From NCBI GenBank assembly GCA_910579075.1, contig CAJTSV010000009.1:1-32175 (forward strand): a DNA stretch of 32,175 nucleotides, read 5' to 3'. Numbering within the stretch: the first letter of the stretch is position 1; the number at the start of each line of letters is the position of its first letter. This document shows, piece by piece, positions 22,879 to 29,598 of this stretch. The stretch comes from an uncultured Eubacterium sp. (GTDB taxonomy: Bacteria > Bacillota > Clostridia > Lachnospirales > Lachnospiraceae). A program made the translations under genes and the position numbers. Under the pieces are notes generated by a model, which made no database searches, was not told the DNA's origin, and saw only the letters and a list, made by a program, of their open reading frames with translations.

Positions 22879-23505
22879 TTACCGGATAGGGTGGCGGATA
22901 ACCGTCCTGAGTTTCTGCGGTGCTGTCCGTCTCGGGTCGCTCAGATAGATTTCGTGGTGGAAACGGCCGTCAGAAAAATCCTCGGCATATCCCTGCTGCG
23001 CAAGGAAGTCATTCATCCGGCGTACTGTTTCCGGCTCGTCGTCGTAGCTGCCGGTATGCATGCACTGCACGCACAGGCCTTCGTGCCAGGTGAAAAATTC
23101 GGCTTTGGAAAAATCGCTCTGTTTTTTGGCAGACGCTTCTGCAGCGGCCCAGTCAAATTCTTCTTTCGTGACAAATTCCGGCAGGCGGATAAGCGAAATC
23201 CAGGAGAAGTTTTCTTTATGGGCATAGTCAATGCCGTCAGAGCCTTTCTGCTGCCACAGGCCTTCCAGTGGCGGAACGACATAGGAGAAATAGCCGTCGA
23301 TGCTGTGGCTGCCTTTATAGCTCATTTTAATCGTAAATGCAATGGCATACAGGATGCCGACGGCAGTTTTGTATTCCCCTTCCGGTTCGTTTGGGTCACC
23401 TTCGCCGCGGACAGCAATAAAATTCATTTCCGGGATAGTGATAATGCCTGGTTTTTTGGGCGGGAGGTAAAATTCTTTGTATTCTTTCTTATAATCAAAC
23501 GGCAT
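22879..23505 (-). CDS. GyrI-like small-molecule-binding domain protein
   Basis: 208 residues, cytoplasmic. The sequence (FYLPPKKPGIITIPEMNFIAVRGEGDPNEP, then AVGILYAIAFTIKM, a Trp-rich middle and a C-terminal HHEIYLSDPRRT) fits the GyrI-like/SOUL-like group COG4832. These stand-alone relatives of the BmrR/GyrI effector domain bind hydrophobic or cationic compounds, and some hydrolyse them. ATG 23505 has AGGAAAGGA upstream; a longer frame to 23649 begins with a Lys/Arg-rich stretch that is unlikely to be real. It is the last gene of the leftward WYL-TfoX-GyrI cluster. Confidence 0.85.
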   Translation of the reverse strand: MPFDYKKEYKEFYLPPKKPGIITIPEMNFIAVRGEGDPNEPEGEYKTAVGILYAIAFTIKMSYKGSHSIDGYFSYVVPPLEGLWQQKGSDGIDYAHKENFSWISLIRLPEFVTKEEFDWAAAEASAKKQSDFSKAEFFTWHEGLCVQCMHTGSYDDEPETVRRMNDFLAQQGYAEDFSDGRFHHEIYLSDPRRTAPQKLRTVIRHPIR

Positions 23506-23584
23506 GGTGTTCCTTTCCTGTGTACGGTAATTTTTTTTCACATTCTGTTTGTATTTTCTGGCTTTTCTTAACAGATGAATTTTC

Positions 23585-23929
23585 TTATGGCATGCTTTTT
23601 TGGGCCGGCGTTTTCTTTTTTTTCGGCTTTGGCTCTGGAAGCTCTGCACAGGTTTCTGTTACGAGCCTGGACAAAAACTCGCGGCCGCCGGTATCTTCAA
23701 TAAGGAAGTAATCTTTTGCTCCCTTGTAGGGCGGGGCCGTCTGCAGGCCGGGTGCCAGGCTCTGGCCGGCTTTGGTGATTTTGATATAAAGCTGGCTGTC
23801 GCAGATAACGCCGAATAATTTTCCATTGCAGCAGATGCCGTATTCCCCAAACATTTTGCGGCAGTCAATCTGGCCGGCATCGGAAAGCAGGTCTGCGATA
23901 TAAGTAACAAATTCTGGACTGGATGACAT
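23585..23929 (-). CDS. TfoX N-terminal domain protein
   Basis: 114 residues. A TfoX/Sxy N-domain is evident: FVTYIADLLSDAGQIDCRKMFGEYGICCNGKLFGVICDSQLYIKIT, then GAKDYFLIED. It lacks the C-terminal domain of full-length Sxy and ends in a Lys/Pro-rich tail. Stand-alone TfoX-N proteins are common in Firmicutes, often beside WYL or GyrI-like genes; their biochemical role is not known. GGAG lies 7-9 nt before ATG 23929. It sits 38 bp after the WYL gene stop and 79 bp before the GyrI-like start. Confidence 0.9.
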   Translation of the reverse strand: MSSSPEFVTYIADLLSDAGQIDCRKMFGEYGICCNGKLFGVICDSQLYIKITKAGQSLAPGLQTAPPYKGAKDYFLIEDTGGREFLSRLVTETCAELPEPKPKKKKTPAQKSMP

Positions 23930-23967
23930 AAAAGCTCCTTTCTCGGATGAGGTGGTTTGTATTGCTG

Positions 23968-24882
23968 TCAGGATTCGTCACTGCGGTATCTGTGCAGTGT
24001 CCGTAAAAGTGCGTTTTGCAGTTCTTCCCGCAGGTATTCCGGTTCCAGCAGCTCGGCCTGTTCGCGGAAGGTCAGCAGCCATGTGAGCAGGTTTTCCCGC
24101 CCGGTATAGTCTGCGTGGAACAGCAGCCTTCCGTCTGGCTGTTCTTCAAAGCAGCCCGTGCCGAATTCTTCGACCAGGCGCCATTTGCACGAAGCGTCAA
24201 ACAGGGCCCTGACGCGGATGCCGCCCGGAAAGATATGCTCGTTTTTCAGCTCGGGCAGCGGGACGGGCTTTTTGGAAAATGTGTCTGCCAGGCACAGGCT
24301 TTCCATGCGGTTCAGCTTAAACAGCCTGAAATCCTGCCGCTTGCGGCACCAGCCCCACACATACCAGCTTGACCAGCGGAAAATCAGGTAATAGGGCTCC
24401 ATTGCCCGCATGCTTTCGCCCGCAGGGGCATAATAGAGAAATTCCAGCAGCCGGCAGCTGTCTATGGCCGCACGGATAGTTTCTATTTTGGGAGCCAGAG
24501 AATCCCTGTACCAGGAAGACAAATCGATAAGCACAGACTGGCTGGCGGTCATAAAATCGGAAGAACCGGGGGACAGTTTTTCCATCAGCTGCCCGTAACG
24601 GTTTGTGCCGCATGTACTGTCCAGGCTGCGCAGCCCGGCCAGGATATCCTGCATTTCTGTATTGGTCAGCAGCGTATGGCTGATTTTGTAGTTTTCCATA
24701 ATGGAAATGCCGCCGCCCGCACCCTGCCTGGTCATAATGGGAATGCCGGCTTTGCACAGGTGTTCAATATCCCGGCTGATGGTGCGCCTGGAAACCTCGA
24801 ACCGGCTGGCGAGGTATGGGGCTGTAACCGAATCTTTTTGAAGCAGTATCGAAAGAATGCCGATAAGCCTGTCTATTTTCAT
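23968..24882 (-). CDS. WYL-domain transcriptional regulator (YafY-like)
   Basis: 304 residues. An N-terminal winged helix (HTH_11 type; MKIDRLIGILSILLQKDSVTAPYLASRFEVSRRTISRDIEHLCKAGIPI) is followed by a WYL domain (residues ~135-205; RLLEFLYYA...EPYYLIFRWSSWYVWGWCRKRQDFRLFKLNRM) and a WCX C-terminal extension. These regulators respond to small ligands, often nucleic-acid-like, and control adjacent genes. AAGGAG precedes ATG 24882. The following TfoX-N and GyrI-like genes run in the same direction with short gaps and are the likely targets. An upstream inverted repeat could be its operator. Confidence 0.92.
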   Translation of the reverse strand: MKIDRLIGILSILLQKDSVTAPYLASRFEVSRRTISRDIEHLCKAGIPIMTRQGAGGGISIMENYKISHTLLTNTEMQDILAGLRSLDSTCGTNRYGQLMEKLSPGSSDFMTASQSVLIDLSSWYRDSLAPKIETIRAAIDSCRLLEFLYYAPAGESMRAMEPYYLIFRWSSWYVWGWCRKRQDFRLFKLNRMESLCLADTFSKKPVPLPELKNEHIFPGGIRVRALFDASCKWRLVEEFGTGCFEEQPDGRLLFHADYTGRENLLTWLLTFREQAELLEPEYLREELQNALLRTLHRYRSDES

Positions 24883-24910
24883 GGCGTCTCCTTATCTGGA
24901 AGTTCTGCTG

Positions 24911-24943
24911 TGCTGTCAGGATAACACAGGAAACATGACAGCA
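24911..24943 (-). promoter_or_regulatory. Inverted repeat upstream of the WYL regulator (candidate operator)
   Basis: TGCTGTCA (24911-24918) and TGACAGCA (24936-24943) are perfect complements separated by 17 bp. They lie 29-61 bp upstream of the WYL gene's ATG, where a repressor would cover the promoter. No convincing -10/-35 pair is readable on the minus strand. Assigning it to the WYL protein is inference from position. Confidence 0.5.
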
Positions 24944-25034
24944 GAGTGTCCTGTTTGGGGAACAGGAAAAATACTTTATTTTCTGTATTATTTTTTAAAT
25001 ATACCCTGAAACGACAAACATTTTGTGAAGAAAT

Positions 25035-25054
25035 TTGTATTTTTTTGCATACAA
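25035..25054. promoter_or_regulatory. TTGTA-N10-TACAA site 1
   Basis: Half-sites TTGTA (25035-25039) and TACAA (25050-25054) flank a T-rich 10-bp spacer. The same 20-bp architecture recurs at 25119 and 25226. TGTA/TACA half-sites are typical of BlaI/MecI/CopY repressors, and a BlaI gene lies downstream, although classical boxes read TACA..TGTA, the opposite orientation. Confidence 0.6.
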
Positions 25055-25118
25055 TTTGTAACAGATGTTTCATGCGGAAGGACAGAATCTTGGAAAAAAT
25101 ATTTTATTTTGGAAAATT

Positions 25119-25138
25119 TTGTATTTTTTTCCGCACAA
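25119..25138. promoter_or_regulatory. TTGTA-N10-CACAA site 2 (one mismatch)
   Basis: TTGTA (25119-25123) and CACAA (25134-25138) flank a 10-bp spacer starting with seven T residues, as in site 1. It starts exactly 84 bp after site 1, close to eight helical turns. Confidence 0.5.
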
Positions 25139-25225
25139 GAAATAATATTTATTGATGAAAATGTATTTTTATTCGTTTAAAAGACAAGAAAAAAAGCGTA
25201 CTTGAAAGATTTTTTCATGCATAAA

Positions 25226-25245
25226 TTGTACTTTTTTAGATACAA
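25226..25245. promoter_or_regulatory. TTGTA-N10-TACAA site 3
   Basis: TTGTA (25226-25230) and TACAA (25241-25245) flank the spacer CTTTTTTAGA. The site lies about 80 bp upstream of the promoter for the BlaI gene. Confidence 0.6.
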
Positions 25246-25326
25246 TAGTAGTTGACGCACACATGTAAGTTGCGACAAAAAAATATGTATAAATGAAAAA
25301 ACATAAGAAATATCGATAAAATTCTC

Positions 25327-25355
25327 TTGTTTTCTGGGCTTTTTTCGGCTATACT
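25327..25355 (+). promoter_or_regulatory. Promoter of the BlaI-M56 operon
   Basis: TTGTTT (25327-25332), a 17-bp spacer and TATACT (25350-25355). The leader to ATG 25492 is about 130 nt. The three TTGTA sites lie upstream of the -35 and do not overlap it. Confidence 0.6.
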
Positions 25356-25491
25356 ATGATGTACACGCCCGGTTATATTTTTATAAATGCTATTAACGCG
25401 CATTTGCGCTTTAAAACTATAGCCACAAATAATTATTGAACGCAACCAGCATATGTAGTACGCTATAGGCATGGTTGAGAAAGGATGGAAT

Positions 25492-25869
25492 ATGAGAGCA
25501 AAGGAAATTACAGATTGTGAGAAGGTTGTCATGAAGTGCGTTTGGGACAGTCCGCAGGATTTATCGATGCAGGAAATCACGGAAATGGTCAATACAAAGC
25601 ATGGAAAGAACTGGAAGACACAGACGGTATCAACATTCCTTGCAAGACTTGTAAAAAAAGACTACCTTAAGATGTATCGGAAAGGAAGATGTTTTTATTA
25701 TCAGCCATTAGTTGACAAAGAAGAATACAAAGATGATGTGTTAAAGGATTATGTTCAGTTTTGGAATGGAGGCAGCATGTCCGCATTTGTCTGCGGATTG
25801 TTTGGCAAGGAAATACTGAGCGAATCAGAGCGAAAGGAACTAAAGAAAAAAATCAATGAACTTGATTAA
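25492..25869 (+). CDS. BlaI/MecI/CopY family transcriptional repressor
   Basis: 125 residues. The Penicillinase_R domain is complete: ITDCEKVVMKCVWDSPQDLSMQEITEMVN, then WKTQTVSTFLARLVKKDYLKMYRKGRCFYYQPLV, a winged helix for DNA binding, and a C-terminal dimerisation helix region (FVCGLFGKEILSESERKELKKKI). In the paradigm the M56 partner senses a signal and the repressor is cleaved, relieving repression. ATG 25492 has AAAGGA upstream; an earlier in-frame ATG at 25471 has no binding site. It overlaps the M56 gene by 14 bp. It is the likely reader of the TTGTA sites, by position. Confidence 0.93.
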   Translation: MRAKEITDCEKVVMKCVWDSPQDLSMQEITEMVNTKHGKNWKTQTVSTFLARLVKKDYLKMYRKGRCFYYQPLVDKEEYKDDVLKDYVQFWNGGSMSAFVCGLFGKEILSESERKELKKKINELD

Positions 25870-27307
25870 TCAGTTGTTTTTTGCATCGTTTATTAGTTCC
25901 GTAACAAGCTCTCTGCTGGTTCTTGTATGGAGGATGTTACGGAATTTTTTTGTAGTAGTGAATGCAAAAATAGCTTACATAACGCTGTGCTGGATATGCC
26001 TGATGTTTCTGTTTCCGTTTGGATATATTGCTGTCCTGCTGACTTACCGCAAGTGGTTTCAGGGACAGTCGGAAGTCTGGAAGCTGGTATTTGCCTATTC
26101 CAGCAAGCTTACCGCACCATTAGGGATTATAGCAGCTGCCTGGTTTCTCGCGTCAGGCGGCCTGTTGTCATATTATGCGGCGGAATGCTATTTATGGCAT
26201 AAAAAACTGGCAGATAACATTCCAGAAGATGACCCTCAGGTGAACAGGGTCTTTCGGCGTGTATGCGAAAAAATGAATATCCGCGCAGGCCGGGTGGAAT
26301 TAATCAGAAATGTAACACTGGATATGCCGCTGATCAGCGGCTGGCTGCGCCCGCAGGTCCTGCTGCCAGAAAATGACTATACAGAAGAAGAACTGGAACT
26401 GATATTTTTCCATGAACTGTCACATCACAAGCATGGGGATGTAAAGTATAAGACGCTTGGCATGATTATCACGCTGATTCACTGCTTTAACCCGGCTGCA
26501 TATTATGTGTTCCGCAGGCTGAACCGGTGGAGCGAATTTATGGCGGATGTATCTGCTTTGGAAAAAATGGGATGCCTGTATCATTCAAAGGCATATTATG
26601 ATAGCATTATGCGTCTGATACCCGACGGGAAGAATAGTACAAGCAAATGCCCCTTTATTTCAGCTTTAAAGAAGGACGACAATATGTTTTCAAGGAGAGT
26701 GGATTTTATGAGAAGTTATCATAAGGTGCAGGCAGCGGGGAAAATCGTAACAGCAGTCATGACGCTGGCTTTTATGTTTACATCTTCCACGACGGCATAT
26801 GCATCGGCTAAGATGGCGGCAGATGTGCATAATGTGGTTTATCAGAGGTTAGAAGACCGGACAGATATTGATACAATGGGCTTGCAGCCGGGAGTATCAT
26901 ATGTTGCAGATGATGGCACTGTGCTTCATTATGCCCGTATAGAAGATTTGGATATGGAAGGCATGCAGGTAGTGTCTGCGCCAGACAAAGATATGGTTTC
27001 ATTTGCGGCTGGAGTTCATTATAATATTAATTGGAATGTAAATCCAAATACAAGATACGTTAGTGGTGAATTTAGGATAAGCAAGGGCCAGACAATGAGG
27101 ACATCAGCATCTGTAACACCAGGTGATAAAAGTTACTGGCTTGGAATTATGGATAATGATGGAAATGCATGGTATATAGAGAGAAAGGGAGCTTCTTCAT
27201 ATAATCTTCCTATATCTACAACAAATGATTATCGCGTGTTTGTTCAGAACAATTATAGAGATACCACAGTTCTTCATGCTACAGGATATTTTGTATATGA
27301 GAATTAA
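25856..27307 (+). CDS. M56 family (BlaR1-like) membrane metallopeptidase with novel C-terminal domain
   Basis: 483 residues. Membrane helices lie at about 11-28, 38-66, 85-108 and 297-313. The cytoplasmic M56 peptidase domain has the zinc motif HELSHH (186-191) and the downstream Glu227 in SEFMAD. After the fourth helix comes a roughly 170-residue segment outside the cell. It lacks the SxxK, SxN and KTG motifs of the penicillin-binding sensor of BlaR1/MecR1. From about 380 it is rich in Asn, Thr, Tyr and Gly (GVHYNINWNVNPNTRYVSGEF; YWLGIMDNDGNAWYIE), reading like a compact beta-sandwich. The protein should cleave or trigger loss of the BlaI-type repressor, but the signal is probably not a beta-lactam. 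It overlaps blaI upstream and a small ORF downstream. Confidence 0.9.
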   Translation: MNLINQLFFASFISSVTSSLLVLVWRMLRNFFVVVNAKIAYITLCWICLMFLFPFGYIAVLLTYRKWFQGQSEVWKLVFAYSSKLTAPLGIIAAAWFLASGGLLSYYAAECYLWHKKLADNIPEDDPQVNRVFRRVCEKMNIRAGRVELIRNVTLDMPLISGWLRPQVLLPENDYTEEELELIFFHELSHHKHGDVKYKTLGMIITLIHCFNPAAYYVFRRLNRWSEFMADVSALEKMGCLYHSKAYYDSIMRLIPDGKNSTSKCPFISALKKDDNMFSRRVDFMRSYHKVQAAGKIVTAVMTLAFMFTSSTTAYASAKMAADVHNVVYQRLEDRTDIDTMGLQPGVSYVADDGTVLHYARIEDLDMEGMQVVSAPDKDMVSFAAGVHYNINWNVNPNTRYVSGEFRISKGQTMRTSASVTPGDKSYWLGIMDNDGNAWYIERKGASSYNLPISTTNDYRVFVQNNYRDTTVLHATGYFVYEN

Positions 27308-27440
27308 TAAAAAGTATGCGAATTTTATGCTGCAGCGTAGCAGCCCGCTCTTAAAATCGAGCGACTATACGGTTATCATTTTTAAGTTCGGCAAGCGTAA
27401 AATTCCGATGTTTTATTTGTCGATATACCGCGACGAGTAA
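27297..27440 (+). CDS. Possible 47-residue small protein overlapping the M56 gene end
   Basis: ATG 27297 lies inside the last codons of the M56 gene (11-bp overlap) and the frame runs to TAA 27438-27440. AGGA at 27282-27285 is about 11 nt upstream. The product starts MRINKKYANFMLQRSSPLLK and ends KFGKRKIPMFYLSIYRDE. It is basic with two short hydrophobic patches and no clear membrane helix. Position suggests translational coupling to the BlaI-M56 operon. I do not recognise a family; it could also be a remnant of a longer gene. Confidence 0.4.
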   Translation: MRINKKYANFMLQRSSPLLKSSDYTVIIFKFGKRKIPMFYLSIYRDE

Positions 27441-27525
27441 CATGGGAATCCCTTAATAAGCAGGCAAATGGCAGGCAGCTGTGAATAGACTGCCCGTATG
27501 CCTGGCGGCAGTCATGGAATGCTGT

Positions 27526-27573
27526 GATGGCGAAATAACACGAGAATTCGCCAGGCAGTAAAGGAATTGACAG
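27526..27573 (+). repeat. Imperfect ~50-bp repeat, copy 1
   Basis: Starts GATGGCGAAATAACACGAGA, continues ATTCGCC, and ends GCAGTAAAGGAATTGACAG. Inside, GGCGAA and TTCGCC form a hairpin. The second half is nearly identical to copy 2 at 27621-27670. The first half differs, but the hairpin form is kept. Confidence 0.75.
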
Positions 27574-27620
27574 GAGTGCTGTGGACAGTCTGTCAGTGTG
27601 CGAAACGTTGGTCGTTGAAT

Positions 27621-27670
27621 GATGTCATGCGAATAACGCGAGAATTCGTCATGCAGTAAAGGAATGACAG
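27621..27670 (+). repeat. Imperfect ~50-bp repeat, copy 2
   Basis: Starts GATGTCATGCGAATAACGCG, continues AGAATTCGTCATGC, and ends AGTAAAGGAATGACAG. CGAAT and ATTCG pair across the same AACGCGAG-type loop as in copy 1, and GTCATGC is directly repeated at 27624 and 27648. The period between copies is 95 bp. Confidence 0.75.
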
Positions 27671-28039
27671 CCAGCTGGGAAAATACTGGAATCTGTCTGG
27701 CAGGCATGCTGAAAAGGCAGTATATTTAGAAAATGCTGAGACAAATGGAATGGAGATTGTCTGCCAGGCTGAAAATAGGATTGCCAGTGTACTGAAAAGC
27801 GGTATTTGTATAAAGCATGCGCTTGTAATCTGTCCTGTTTCAGGCAGTTTGCAGCAGCAAATCAGGAAGGACTGTGTCTGAATGCCCGGTTGTGCATAAA
27901 AAACAGGGAAAAGCTCTGTTGTGTGCAGTGTTTAAGAAAATGTGCTATGCTGGATAGCAGGGAATTTCCCTGTAAATGCAGATAGCGGGCAATAATCACG
28001 CGAAATAATTGGTATCTGACATGCAGGAAAATCATTTTG

Positions 28040-28092
28040 AAAAAAGCCGCATGGGAAAATCCGGGAGAGGATTTTCACCATGCGGCTTTTTT
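28040..28092. terminator. Strong bidirectional terminator
   Basis: A stem of 15 bp (AAAAAAGCCGCATGG / CCATGCGGCTTTTTT), a single A bulge, and 8 more pairs (GAAAATCC / GGATTTTC) around a 6-nt loop. T-runs on both strands make it suitable for the rightward BlaI-M56 transcript and the leftward Rpn gene. Confidence 0.95.
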
Positions 28093-28146
28093 TGCTGATA
28101 AGCCAGTTTCCTGAAAAATGTATTTCAAAGTCATTTTCGGCAGAAA

Positions 28147-29217
28147 TTATCTTGCAAATTTGCGGAAATACTGTTCCGCGGATTCCCGTGAAAGCCCGAA
28201 ATAATTTTGGAGCTTGCTGATAATGCTGTCAGCCGGGATGCTGTCTTTTAAGTCAAACTGGACAAGACTGCACATGGCATCTTCCAATCCGCTTTTATGT
28301 CCAATTTCAATGCCGCTCCTGCGGCCGATTTCGATGCCGCTCCTGCGGCCGATTTCGATGCCGCTCCTGCGGCCAATCTCAATGCCTTCCTCTAAAATGC
28401 TTTCTCCAAGCCCGCTCATGCGAACCGCCTCCTTCCAAAGCTCAGTATTGGCAGAAAAATCAATATAGTCTGACACGGTGTCCATAAAATCCCTGCGGTG
28501 CGGGTACATCAGGGCGTTCAGGAAGCGCAGGAGCCGGTAGCCGCTGTCATCCGGGCTGCCGTCATAGGAGCTGCTGCCGAGGCGGATGATGACGAGGGAA
28601 AACAGGTCGAAGTCCTGCCGCCTCACGCTGCAGGGGCCGAGGTTCCTGGTGTTCTCGAAGCCGTAAAAGGAAACGGAGTAGCGCTCCTTTACGGGGACGC
28701 GGTCCCTGCATATCCAGATGCTGCAGCATTTCTCAAGGGAGCCGTAGCCGGAGGAGCCGGTGGCGAGGGGGAGCTGGGAAGAAAGGCGCCTGGCAAGGTA
28801 GTAGATGCCCCTCTTTTCAATGGGGTAGCCGGGGCGGTAGTCTTTCTGCGGCTCAAGGTCGATGTGGAGGTTCACAAGGACGCGCGAGGTGGAAAGGAGC
28901 GGGTTTTTAGCACGGAATGCCAGGTCAAAGAACGAGGTCTTCTCGCCGAGCTGGACAAACTCGGGGCTGTCGGCACGCAGGCGCGTGTTTGTGCGCCCGG
29001 GCGAGACCTCGGCGGATTCGGAAAAGGAATCCTTTTCAATGAAATCCATGATTTCGCGCGCCGAGAAGCCGCGGTACTCCGAAACGGTCTCCTGCAGGAT
29101 GACAGCCAGGACCTCGGGGCTGTAGAGGACGGCCTTGCTCTGGGCGTCAAGCCCCCGGGTGTCAGCCGTGGCCTGCAGGGCGCTGAGCGTCTCCATGCTT
29201 CCGTCAGGTTTCGTCAT
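28147..29217 (-). CDS. Rpn-like PD-(D/E)XK nuclease/putative transposase family protein
   Basis: 356 residues. The core (SFFDLAFRAKNP, then SRVLVNLHIDLEPQKDYRPGYPIEKRGIYYLARRLSSQL) matches Rpn/PDDEXK-type proteins common in Lachnospiraceae, with the Asp of FDLAF and the ExQ of LEPQK as likely nuclease residues. Rpn relatives are DNA endonucleases linked to recombination and phage defence. Near the C-terminus an 8-residue unit GIEIGRRS is repeated four times, encoded by a 24-bp DNA repeat. A small helical domain (SIISKLQNYFGLSRESAEQYFRKF) closes the protein. The middle of the gene is strikingly GC-rich compared with neighbours, suggesting separate ancestry. AAAGGAC precedes the ATG. Confidence 0.8.
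   Translation of the reverse strand: MTKPDGSMETLSALQATADTRGLDAQSKAVLYSPEVLAVILQETVSEYRGFSAREIMDFIEKDSFSESAEVSPGRTNTRLRADSPEFVQLGEKTSFFDLAFRAKNPLLSTSRVLVNLHIDLEPQKDYRPGYPIEKRGIYYLARRLSSQLPLATGSSGYGSLEKCCSIWICRDRVPVKERYSVSFYGFENTRNLGPCSVRRQDFDLFSLVIIRLGSSSYDGSPDDSGYRLLRFLNALMYPHRRDFMDTVSDYIDFSANTELWKEAVRMSGLGESILEEGIEIGRRSGIEIGRRSGIEIGRRSGIEIGHKSGLEDAMCSLVQFDLKDSIPADSIISKLQNYFGLSRESAEQYFRKFAR
28289..28384 (-). repeat. 24-bp in-frame tandem repeat (four units)
   Basis: Four units at 28289-28312, 28313-28336, 28337-28360 and 28361-28384. The second and third are identical; the outer two carry several changes. Each encodes GIEIGRRS (GIEIGHKS in the last coded unit). Because the period is a multiple of three, gain or loss of units keeps the reading frame. 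Confidence 0.95.
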
Positions 29218-29395
29218 AGCTGTGTCCTTTCTGTATTCTGTATCTGGATTTTTTATATACTATAATTCTGATTATATTATACTGAATAAAATCTGCCAGG
29301 TAAATGATTTATTTCTTAAAAAATCATAAAAAATCCAGGCAGATACCAGATCCGTAAGAAAGTGATTCAGGAGTGAGCAAATCCCATTCGCAAAG

Positions 29396-29422
29396 GTTAC
29401 TGGTCACGGAATGAACAGTAAC
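29396..29422. repeat. REP-like palindromic element, copy 2
   Basis: Same 27-bp element as at 1791-1817, with outer arms GTTACTG / CAGTAAC; a single G-to-A change in the inner right arm (ATGA for GTGA) weakens the inner pairing. Confidence 0.8.
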
Positions 29423-29461
29423 GATTTTGTGGGGCAATTATTCTGGCTGCCAGACATTGAG

Positions 29462-29490
29462 TTGACTTTTGAAAGCAGATGTTATATGAT
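29462..29490 (+). promoter_or_regulatory. Sigma-A promoter of the hybrid histidine kinase gene
   Basis: TTGACT (29462-29467), a 17-bp spacer and TATGAT (29485-29490). The predicted start near 29497 gives a leader of about 100 nt to ATG 29599. Confidence 0.8.
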
Positions 29491-29598
29491 TTATTATAAG
29501 GTGGCGCACTGCCTGCCAATATACGGAAAGGCTTTGGATGGTGTTTTGCTATGTTTGCGATGAATGTAGACCGGGTTGAAAAAGGAAGAATCAATACA

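Larger units (their letters stand above)
24883..25491 (+). other. AT-rich intergenic control region between divergent regulators
   Basis: About 600 bp without a convincing gene, much more AT-rich than its surroundings. It holds the WYL-side inverted repeat, three TTGTA-N10-(T/C)ACAA sites, a promoter toward the BlaI gene, a GCGC-ATTT-GCGC mini-hairpin in the leader (around 25398-25409), and long T-runs. Open frames here are low-complexity and lack ribosome binding sites. Confidence 0.7.
27441..28146 (+). other. Gene-free region with repeats and hairpins
   Basis: About 700 bp without a convincing ORF on either strand. It is full of recurring short words (GGCAG, CAGGCA, GACAG, CTGTC, TGCTG) and contains two related ~50-bp repeats and the inverted pair TGCCTGGCG (27499-27507) / CGCCAGGCA (27550-27558). 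A looser relative (AATCACGCGAAATAATT...GACATGCAGG) occurs near 27993-28026. It ends in a strong bidirectional terminator, so at least one transcript probably crosses it. Confidence 0.6.
29218..29598 (+). other. Intergenic region between divergent Rpn and histidine kinase genes
   Basis: About 380 bp, AT-rich near the Rpn start. It holds the second REP-like palindrome (29396-29422) and the histidine kinase promoter (29462-29490). Nothing else is recognisable. Confidence 0.7.

Noticed and set aside
22825..23571. 248-residue plus-strand open frame opposite the GyrI-like gene
   Set aside because: It has no ribosome binding site or motifs; the opposite strand encodes a recognisable family in a same-strand cluster.
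27526..27670. Possible CRISPR array in the repeat region
   Set aside because: Only two imperfect copies with unequal sequences, no regular spacers and no cas genes.
27441..28092. Possible retron or group II intron RNA
   Set aside because: No reverse transcriptase is encoded in the window and no domain V-like hairpin is readable; the structured-RNA idea is kept only as an open possibility.
28498..29265. 255-residue Val/Ala/Gly-rich plus-strand open frame opposite the Rpn-like gene
   Set aside because: High GC content yields open shadow frames. The minus-strand protein has family motifs, a ribosome binding site and its own terminator.
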